From Eurosta solidaginis (lineage: Eukaryota; Arthropoda; Insecta; Diptera; Tephritidae): a stretch of DNA of 64,000 nucleotides. The number at the start of each line of letters is the position of its first letter. Position 1 is the stretch's first letter. The DNA lies in contig NC_090320.1 in NCBI RefSeq assembly GCF_040869045.1, positions 242,358,978-242,422,977 on the forward strand, read 5' to 3'. A program made the position numbers and the translations under genes. Positions 45,137-56,800 of the stretch are shown one piece after another. The notes beneath the pieces are model-generated. The model was not told where the DNA came from and did not search any database. It worked only from the letters and a program-made list of their open reading frames with translations.

Positions 45137-48100
45137 ATGGCTTTTCGATATGGTGGTTCCATCAGCATTACAAAATGGCAAATGGCACTGCTTGTTGGCA
45201 CTCCTGTAGCAATTGGCTTGGGAATTTACTTCTATCGTAAATCGGTTGAAGACAAAAAGGCGCTCGGCGATAATGACACATCAAAAAATGCAGCTGACCG
45301 TAAGAAGCGACTACCCTATGTCAAAGATAAGCACCAAACTTTATCACTTGATGGCACAGCCGAAGATAACGAATTGGAGCGTAAAAAGAAAAATGCGGAA
45401 CTAGGTAGTGAAAAGTTGTCACCCCTCAAGGAGGCCACCATGTACAAAAATGAAGGAAATATATGTTATCGCAATGGCAAATATGATGAAGCAATATCAT
45501 TCTATGATAAAGCGATTGATAAATGTCCAGCCGAAAATCGTACTGATTTAGCAATTTTCTATCAAAATCGTGCTGCCTCATATGAAATTCTAAAAAAATG
45601 GAATCGCGTCAAAGAGGATTGTTCACGCTCACTCGAATACAATCCACGTTATGCGAAAGCATATTATAGACGTGCTAAAGCGCATGAGGCCACTAACGAT
45701 TTGATGGATTGCTTGGATGATGTAACAGCCACATGTATATTAGAAATGTTTCAAAATAATAGTACAATAATGTATGCGGATCGCATATTAAAACAGACTG
45801 GACGTGAAGATACAGAGCGTGGTCTAAAAGAGCATGTGCCAGTGCTGCCATCTAAAAGTTTTATTCACACTTATTTACGTTCATTCGTAGCTGATCCAAT
45901 TGATGCAATAAATATATCAGAGGAGTTAGTGGCTGAAGGTTCAGCTTCCATGAAAGGTTTTGTACGCGCTAAAAAAGCACTGGACGAAGAACAATATGAT
46001 GGTGTGATAGCGGCATGTACGGAAGAGATTGAACAATCCGAATCAGAATCGCAATATAAAACGGAAGCCTTATTGCTGCGCGGCACATTTTATTTACTTT
46101 CTGGTAATTTTACTGCAGCACAACAAGATTTGGATGCTGTGATCAATAATGGTGAGTAGAGAAGAAAAGACTTAAAATATTTTTTTTTGCACAAAGCAAT
46201 ACCATTTTGAAAATTATGAATATGTCATTTTTTTTGGAACCGCTTTCCTCGTTGTTGTTATTGTTATTGTAGCGATAAGGACACTCCCCGAAGGCCTTGG
46301 GGAGCGTTATCGATGTTGATGGTCCTTTGCCGATGCAATCCGGTGAGTTCTGGTACCATGCCCGACCATCTCGGGAACGATTTGGTATGATCACATGCGA
46401 ACTTCTAGGCAATACCGTCCTCCCACCCCTAGATCCATGAGTAGTTTGTGGTCACCAGAGCCTCGGATGTTAATGAAACAGGATTCGCCACGGATAGGTG
46501 AGGTTGACAATTGGTTTGGAGGAGTTATATTTTGCGCTGGAAACACCTTGAAAGGGTTGCGGTACACAACCCCTTGAATCCTTTTGGTATTTTAGTCGCC
46601 TTTTACGACAACCTTTGTCGGATATAGATCCGGTACGTTCCGGTAACAAAGCACCATTAAGGTACTACCCCGATCGTCGCGGGAGCGATTGATATGACCA
46701 CATTCTTCTAGGCCATCCCGCCCTCCCCACCCACTAGTTCCATTACGTACTTGGGGTCGCCAGAGCCTCACCTGCTAAATATGTGTATGATACATTCATA
46801 TTTGTAACAGGATTCCCCTCGGTTTGCAATTGGGTTGCGGAAGCTTTGAAGCTATAATTTAATTTAATTCAGTTACTTTTGAATCCAATTCAACGGTTTG
46901 TCTATCGCCGGGTACGGACGTGTTTTTTTTTATTCGCTCTTATATTTTCACATATTCTTATATTTTTATTTTCTCTCGTTTTAAATTGCCAAAATGGATG
47001 AATTTTGTGGAAAATGTAACAAACAATTTTCCAGAACTGGTGACAATAGTCTAGTTCCGTGTAATGGGTTCTGTAAGACGATTTTCCACAGAGCCTGTAG
47101 TAAGGGCATCTCTGACTATGAAGTAAAGCTAATCAAGTCTAACCCGCATTTGCTTTACTTGTGTGAAAATTGTGGAAATATGCCGGACAAGCTAGCTAAT
47201 ATTTTGAACGCTATTCTCGTGGCTCAACAACAAGGTTTTGACTTAATTGCAAGTGCTGTGACAAAAAAATTCGATGATTTAAAAAATCATATAATGAACT
47301 CTTTGAGGACATCCAACAACAGCTTAAATGTTGCTGATACATATAGTTGTCTGAGTGCCAAAAATAGTGCACTATTTCTCCCCATCGCACCCAACAACAA
47401 CGACTTAATGTAAAGGAATCTTATGGAATTTCCCCTACCCCGCTTGGCACGGTGTTCCCTAATTCCCCTCTCTGTAATCTCACAGTTAATGCTTCGTCAA
47501 CTGCACCTAATACTACTCTTACATCTAAACCTGTTGATATTACTCAGACGCACACATCAAAAGTTCTCTATTAGTTCTATTACAAAGAAAACTTCTTCAC
47601 CTGCATCTACATCTGCATCTTCATATAAAAACACCTCATCTTCTAAAGTCTCACATTCGTCTAAAACTACATCTACATCTGGAACTACTTCTATATCTAA
47701 AACTAAATCTACTGCATCCTCATCTAAATCCACTAAAGCTGACGCTAACAATTGCAAAACAAATTCAAATATGCCCACTGATAATACTAATAACTCTAAT
47801 GCTCAAAAGGTTGTCAACAATGCGGCAAATACTAATACAAATACTAATGCAGTGTCGTGCTCTGCTGGCAATTTATCGTATGCTGATGCTTCAGCTAGCG
47901 CAGTTAATAATGCAAATAATGCAGATGAGCCATCTGCTTCCCAAGGCAGTCGGTTCTATGTACCGGAGCGACTCGGGATTTTTCCCGACCAAGGACTGTC
48001 ATTTCAGTGTGACCCCATTTAATTTGTTTCGTCCCTCCCACAAATTGTCATCCTCCCAGCAGCTCCTTGCAGCAGGACTGCTCCATATTCTCTTACTCCG

Positions 48101-50832
48101 GGAAGGAATCGAATCCAATCCGGGTCCGTCTCCTGACCCCGGTCCTGAGAAATGGTTTTGCTGCATCTGCCGGAAAATAATCTTTTTAGGACGGTCATAC
48201 TCTGTTCAGTGTGTCTCGTGCAAGGGATGGTTGCATCGGACAGGTTGTTCTGGGCTTGATCCCAAAACCCGACGTCCATGTAACTTTTATAAATCTTTTG
48301 TGGCTCCCTGCTGTACACGCCCAAGGGCGTCCCGTAGTCTACGCCTCTTTCCCTAGGCTTTTAAGCATCGGCATGGCTATGCCGTCTGGGCCCACTGCTT
48401 TGGATGGTTTAGCACGACCAATGGCGTCCTCAACCTCTTTAGCGGTGATGGTGATTGGTGACGCGCTGAATTTGTGTTTATGTGCGTGTCTATTGGCTCT
48501 CCGTCTATCACTTTCATAAACTTCAAAAAAAGGAAAGTGGGAAGAATATAAATCCTTTACAGACAACCGCTTTGCTGCCCTCCCTATCCCGACTGATGCC
48601 CGCTAAGGGGAGCGTGCCTTCCGTAAGGTCATTGAATCCGCCTCGGCACATTTCATTCCCGCCGGGAGAATTCCCGAAATCCGGCCCACTTCCCGGCGGA
48701 GGCCGCAACCTTAGCGAGAGAACGTGACCTTATAAGACAGCTTGATCCAGGCGACCCCCAAATAAGGGATATAAATCAACGCATCAGATTGCTTGTGGAT
48801 GAACACAAGCGGGCGAAATGAGAGGAGCACCTAAGAGGTTGTAACCTCTCTACCGGTGTGGGTAAACTTTGGTCCACCGTAAAGTCCCTATCGAATCCGA
48901 CTAAGCACAAAGACAAAGTTTCCATCGCCTTTGGCAACAAAGTGCTGTCGGACGCGAAAAAATTAGCGAGCGCCAGAAGAGCCAATAGACACGCACATAA
49001 ACACAAATTCAGCGCGTCACCAATCACCAATCATCGTTCCCGAGATGGTCGGGCTAGCACCTTAATGGTGCTATGGTACCGGAGCGTACCGGATTTGTAT
49101 CCGGCAAAGGACCATCACATCGATAACACTCCCCAAAGCCTTCGGGGAGCAACCTTATCGCTACAACAACAACAACAACAACAGCAGGTCTGCAATGCAG
49201 ATCTTGCTGTGAGTTTAGTCTCTTGAATCGCAGCAATGCGGATGTTGTGCCGCTTCATGAAATCGACTATATCCGTAATCTTCCCAGTTAGTCCATTACA
49301 GTTTAACTGCAGAATTCTGAAGTGCATAAGGGGAAACGCCGCCACTCTGGGGGTAAGTGACGGGTGACTACGCCTGGGTTGTGGAAGGCCAGGACGCAAT
49401 TGCTATTGTGGCCCTGGGACTGGGCGTCCTTGGGCAAGCATTGTGGTACCCGGATGATTTGGGTTTGCGACCTGGCAACATGGCGCGATGAAACCCGTCG
49501 GGGGGTTGCCGTCGCGGAGACCAGAACATCTAGGAAAGTGGCACCACCCAAGGCAGGAGCTGCATTGGGCGGATGTCGCAAACCTATATATTCTGTGCTG
49601 GCAGACGGTGCAAACGGAGGTAGGGACTAAGAGTCTGTTTCCCTGACCTGCACGATTGCTGCCGGAAAAGAGTGTCGGAAAAGAGTGGGGGGGGGGGGGG
49701 AGCACCCCAGCGGGTAAGGGGGTCAGAATATACTCGCGGTAGGTATGCCTGTCGTAAGAGGCGACTAAAATACCAGATTCAAGGGGTGTGTAGCGCAACC
49801 CTTCAGGTTGCCAGCGCAATATATAGCTTCTCCAAATCCAATTGTCAACCTCACCTATCCGCGGCGAATCCTGTTTCACTAACAGACGAGGCTCTGGCGA
49901 CCCCAAGCTCCTCATGGATCTTGGGGGTGGGGAGGGAGGGGATGGCCTGAAGGTTTAATGTGGCCACATAAATCGTTCCTGAGATGGTTGGGCTAGCACC
50001 TTAATGGTGCTGTGGTACCGGAGCGTACCGGATCTGCATCCGGCAAAGGACCATCACATCGATAACACTCCCCAAAGCCTTCGGGGAGCAACCTTATCGC
50101 TACAACAACAAAAACAACAACAGTGGGGGGGGGGGGAGAAGACGGGGGCAGGGGCTGATGCTCAGCATTGCTACCAACTCTACTACGAAGGTAGTAGCTA
50201 TGAGTGGTATCAGCTGTTTGAGTTGTTGGCACCGTGGGGCGCGAGCAGCAGCGCGTACTTGTTGTGGCTTGCTGAGCAGCGGGGCTGCTGGATGGTAGTG
50301 GGGGGGGGGGGGGGGGGGGGGCGCTTAGGTGTAGACTACGGGACGTGAACAGCAAGGAGCCACAAAATATTTATAAAAGTTACGTGGACGTCGGGTTTTG
50401 GGATCAAGCCCAGAACAACCTGTCCGATGCAACCATCCCTTGCACGAGACACACTGAACAGAGTATGACAGTCCAAAAAATTCTTTTCCGGCAGATGCAG
50501 CAAAACCATTTCTCAGGACCGGGTCAGGAGACGGACCCGGATTGGATTCGATGCCTTCCCGGAGTAAGAGAATATGGAGCAGTCCTGCTGCAAGGAGCTG
50601 CTGGGAGGATGACAATTTGTGGGAGGGACGAAACAAATTAAATGGGGTCACACTGAAATGACAGTCCTTGGTCGGGAAAAATCCCGAGTCGCTCCGGTTA
50701 CATAGAACCGACTGCCTTGGGAAGCGACTCGCTGCTGCTCGCGCCCCACGGCGCCAACAACTCAATCAGCTGATACCACTCATAACTACTACCTTCGTAG
50801 TAGAGTTGGTAGCAATGCTGAGCATCAGCCCC

Positions 50833-50869
<37 letters not shown>

Positions 50870-53800
50870 CGGCAGCAATCGTGCAGGTCAGGGAAACAGA
50901 CTCTTAGTCCCTTTGCACCGTCTGCCAGCACAGAATATATAGGTTTGCGACATCCGCCCAATGCAGCTCCTGCCTTGGGTGGTGCCAATTTCCTAGATGT
51001 TCTGGTCTCCGCGATGGCAACCCCCGACGGGTTTCATCGCGCCATGTTGCCAGGTCGCAAACCCAAATCATCCGGTACCCCAATGCTTGCCCAAGGACGC
51101 CCAGTCCCAGGGCCACAACAGCAATTGCGTCCTGGCATTCCACAACCCAGGCGTAGTCACCCGTCACTTACCCCCAGAGTGGCGGCGTCTCCCCTTATGC
51201 ACTTCAGAATTCTGCCAATCACCATCACCGCTAAAGAGGTTGAGGACGCCATTGGTCGTGCTAAACCATCCAAAGCAGTGGGCCCAGGCGGCATAGCCAT
51301 GCCGATGCTTAAAAGCCTAGGGAAAGAGGGTTTCAAATATTTAGCGCATGTCTTCAACCTGTCTGTTTCCACCTTTGTCATACCCGAGAAATGGAAAATG
51401 GCCAAGGTGGTCCCGCTACTAAAGCCTGGGAAACCAGCTAACATAGGTGAGTCGTATCGTCCGATATCTCTCTTATCGCCAGTGGCAAAGACGCTTGAAG
51501 CCATTTTGCTCCCTTATTTCCAAGCAAATTTGCAGCTAGCCCCTCATCAGCATGGCTTCAGAAAACTCCATAGCACTACTACCGCGCTAAATGCCATTAG
51601 CACCCAGATAAATTGCGGTTTAAATCAATACCCCCACCATAGAACAGTACTCGTAGCGCTAGACCTATCAAAAGCTTTTGATACGGTCAACCATGGCTCG
51701 TTACTGCAAGACCTGGAAGGGTCTACCCTTCCCCCATGTCAGGTGGACCGCATTGCTACAACAACAACAACAACAACTCGGGATTTTTCCCGACCAAGGA
51801 CTGTCATTTCAGTGTAACCCCATTTAATTTGTTGCGTCCCTCCCACAAATTGTCATCCTCCCAGCAGCTCCTTGCAGCGGGACTGCTCCATACTCTCTTG
51901 CTCCGGGAAGGTATCGAATCCAATCCGGGTCCGTCTCCTGACCCCGGTCTTGAGAAATGGTTTTGCTGCATCTGCCGGAAAAGAATCTTTTCTGTTCAGT
52001 GTGTCACGTAACTTTTATAAATCTTAACTGATTGGTTTGTTTCCGATAGCAAAATCAATAAAATCGGATTCTGTGACACCTAAAACCGACACTAATTCCA
52101 ATTCGAACATTAAACCGATAACATTGGATTTCATGACACCAAAGTAATTTTTTTTTCTTTTTTAAATCCGATTCCGACAACAATTGGATTCCATGACAGC
52201 CCTGATTAATAAACATGACAAAAAACAGTGGACCCAGGATACTACCTTGTGGAACACCGGAGGAAGCACCGAACACCATCAACCACAACCATGCAACGAC
52301 GATTAAATAAATAGGATTCAATCCAACTCAAAAATACTGAGTGAAAGCCCAAACAGACTAACTTTTTTATCAAAATAACATGGGAGACCCGATCGAATGC
52401 CTTGGAAAAGTCAGTATACACAGCGTCAACCTGATATCCTGCCTGAAAAGCTGCGAGGCAGTCATCCGAGAAAATCGTCAAATTAGTCACAGCTGAACGT
52501 CCTGGAAAAAAACCATGCTGCTCTGGACACACAAAATTCTTAACACAGAAACGTAATTTATCTTGGATGATACATTCAAAGAGCTTCGCAATGGTGGAAA
52601 GTTTTGAAATAGGCCTATAATTAGTAATATCATTTTTATTGCCGCTCTTGAAAATAGGTGTAATGAACGCTAATTTTCACGCATCAATAAAAGTACCTAT
52701 AGATAACGAATTATTAAAAAATAACAGCAAATATGTATATACATTATTAAATCAGTTGTCGGGATGGACTGTGATGCCGAGCAACGGAATTGATTATTAG
52801 TGCTGTCGGAATGGACGTGATTTCGAGCAGCTGATGTATATTTAACACAAAATGAGTAGGGCTGCGATGTGTGGGAGGTTGGAAAGGACCTGATTCCAAG
52901 CCACCCGCCCAACTTAACTATTGATTATTAGTGCTGTCGGAATGGACGTGATTTCGAGCAGCTGATGTATATTTAACACACAATGAGTAGGGCTGCGATG
53001 TGTGGGAGGTTGGAAAGGACGTGATTCCAAGCCACCCGCCCAAAGTAACTGGAGCTGGTAACAGATTTAGTTTAACATGTTAATTTTGAATAAGTTATGA
53101 GTTCAAGGCAGTGAGTATATATTTTTGTATACTGTAAAGTGTGTCACAAGTATCAATATTATTGCAGTGATTATTGAAATCCTGATACAGACAACGAAGA
53201 GGTTCATGCATTTGAAAATTCGATCTACAGGTAATTAAATATAGCAGTTGGAAATACCGAGAGGGCCTAAAAGGGACATTAAGCATCACCTCGCCAAGCA
53301 GTAATGGACTGTTTGTAATCTCTCTTAATAGTTTTACCATGAATAAAACGCCAAGCATCTCCCTACGGCTCTGTAGTGAAGGCAGCTGTAAAAGTTTTAA
53401 CCGGCTGCAGTTGGGCGGTAGATTCCTTGATGGATCCCAGGGCAAATGATTTAAAGCAAAAATTGTTTTTGGACCGATTCCAATTTTTCGCTATGAATCT
53501 GATAACGCGGGTTCCAGATAATGGAAGCATATTCCAATATAGGTCTTACTAACGATAAAAAAAAGAGTTTTAGTGACATAGGGGTCATTGAATTCCTTTG
53601 ACCACCTTTTTAAGAAAGCCAAAGTCCCTCTAGCCCTATTCACGCACGATTCGATATGTAATTTGAAGTCCAGTTTAGGGTCCATCATAACGCCACGATC
53701 AGTAAAGTTTGTTACTTGCTTAATGATATAATCGCCTATCAAGTACTGATGGGATTTAAAAGATTTCCTCGGAAAACACATAAACTTGCACTTCGGTAAG

Positions 53801-56800
53801 TTTAGTGACATGACGTTCACATCACACCACTCAACTAGGTTATTCAAATCCGATTGAAGAAGTGCCCTATCATCAGATGAGCGAATGGGCATAACCAGTT
53901 TAACATCATCAGCGTACATGAGCGGCATGCAGTGCTTCAAAACATTTGGGAAGTCATTAATGAAGAGCAGGAACAACACTGGATCAAGGTGACTGCCCTG
54001 GGGAACTCCAGAAGATACCTTGATGAATTCAGACAAGCAATTGTTAAACACAATATCTCCATCGTACTCAGGCCACATTATTTTAGAGACTTCATCGATT
54101 AGTAAAGACCAATTGGCCTTCCTAAACAGTAACCGGCGAGAAGACGCATTCGGATCAGTAGTATTCCGCACCGGTAAACAGAGACAATCCAGGTATATTG
54201 AAAGTGCTGGATGATAAACATCCTCAGGCAACACCACTGGATCACATCGAGTTACAGAACAATTCGATGTGTCGTCTGAAAATATTAAACCAAGATATTT
54301 GCCAAATTTATTATGAACTCTGTTAAGTTGATAAAGACCTACGTCTGCAAGGTCATTTAAAAACTCGTAGAATACAACATTAGAAGCAGTGGGAACTAGC
54401 ATTCCGTCAATAAAATTCCACGACACAAAGGGCAGATTGAAGTCGCCAGCCACTAAGACAGAATCAACAGACCTAGACATAGCAAATATAAACTTTAATA
54501 GGGAAGAGTGTTTTAAGTATATAGAAATATCTGACTGAGGCGGAATATAAGACGCTACAAAATATTTATAAGTAGATAAGAGTTTAACTCGCACGCAGAG
54601 GATTTCAACATCAGCAGAATCATCGAAATACACTTCCTCAGCAGAGAACCTGGTATGTACGGCGATTAACACGCCTCCACCAACTCTGTTTAATCGGTCT
54701 TTTCTAAAGATCTCATATGAGTCTGCTAATATCTCAGACTTAAACACCGTTGGTTTCAACCATGTCTCAGTAAAAACCAAAACGTCATAACAGAAGTCAT
54801 GACTTCGGAGAAAAAGATCCACTAGTTTAGTATTTAGACCCCTAACATTCTGATAATAGACATTGAGGTCATTACGAAAGGTATCAGACAAATCTACGAC
54901 TCCGCGGAAATTTCTACGTCTTTTGGAAAAAAACGGAAGGGTTTAATGTATACATTAGTGGGCCAAAGAGAAGCATTGAAAAGTTTGCTGTATTCATTTT
55001 CAACCACTCGAACTTTAAAAGAGACTCACTAAAGAGTTGATGTCAACATCTCGCTTTACTAATTTAAAACAAGCAATATTAGAAGCAGCAATGCCAAAGT
55101 GATCAGAGATGTAATTAACAATACTCTCCTCAGTAACAGACGACTTAAACGAGGACAAATGAATCCATTTATACCGCACAAATACATCTAATTCGGCATT
55201 GACATTGCTACCACTAACAACAACACGCGATTTTACGTTCTCTCGCTAAGTTTGCGGCCTCCGCCGGGAAGGGGGGCCGAATTTCGGGAATTCTCTCGGC
55301 GGGAATGAAACGTGCCGAGGCGGATTCAATGACCTTGCGGAAGGCACGCTCCCCTTGGCGGGGATCAGTCGGTATAGGGAGGGCAGCAAAGAGGTTGTCT
55401 GTAAAAGATTTATATTCGTCCCACTTTCCTTTTTTGAAGTTTATGAAAGTGCGTTTTTCTGTGACGATGAAGTCGGCGGTACGCTCGAGCGAAATAAGTA
55501 TAGGCAGGTGGTCGGATGCCAATGTTACCATCGACGCCCTTGGGCGTGAACAGCAAGGAGCCACAAAAGATTTATAAAAGTTACGTGGACGTCGGGTTTT
55601 GGGGTCAAGCCCAGAACAACCTGTCCGATGCAACCATCCCTTACACGAGACACACTGAACAGAAAAGATTCTCAGCAAGCCACAACAAGTACCCGCTGCT
55701 GCTCGCGCCCCACGGCGACAACAACTCAAACAGCTGCTACCACTCATAACTACTATCTTCGTAGTAGAGTCGGTAGCAATGCTGAGCATCAGCCCATTGC
55801 ATTATCTTAGGCGATTTCAATGCCCATCACGATCTATGGCATTCAAATTTGCGGGCGGACAGTAGGGGTGAGATGTTGGCGGATCAAATAGAAGAAACGA
55901 CGTTCTGCATAATAAACGGAGAAGCCCCCACACGTATGGTAGGAAGCTGTCACAGTTCGCCAGATATCTCAATCGTGAGCGCAGAACTCGTAAACTGCGT
56001 CAACTGTCAGCCGATGGTAACATTGGCATCCGACCACCTGCCTATACTTATTTCGCTCGAGCGTACCGCCGACTTCATCGTCACAGAAAAACGCACTTTC
56101 ATAAACTTCAAAAAAAGGAAAGTGGGACGAATATAAATCTTTTACAGACAACCTCTTTGCTGCCCTCCCTATACCGACTGATCCCCGCCAAGGGGAGCGT
56201 GCCTTCCGCAAGGTCATTGAATCCACCTCGGCACGTTTCATTCCCGCCGAGAGAATTCCCGAAATTCGGCCCCACTTCCCGGCGGAGGCCGCAAACTTAG
56301 CGAGAGAACGTAAAATCGCGTGTTGTTGTTAGTGGTAGCAATGTCAATGCCGAATTAGATGTATTTGTGCGGTATAATGGATTCATTTGTCCTCGTTTAA
56401 GTCGTCTGTTACTGAGGAGAGTATTGTTAATTACATCTCTGATCACTTTGGCATTGCTGCTTCTAATATTGCTTGTTTTAAATTAGTAAAGCGAGATGTT
56501 GACATCAACTCTTTAGTGAGAGTCTCTTTTAAAGTTCGAGTGGTTGAAAATGCATACAGCAAACTTTTCAATGCTTCTCTTTGGCCCACTAATGTATACA
56601 TTAAACCCTTCCGTTTTTTTCCAAAAGACGTAGACATTTCCGCGGAGTCGTAGATTTGTCTGATACCTTTCGTAATGACCTCAATGTCTATTATCAGAAT
56701 GTTAGGGGTCTAAATACTAAACTAGTGGATCTTTTTCTCCGAAGTCATGACTTCTGTTATGACGTTTTGGTTTTTACTGAGACATGGTTGAAACCAACGG

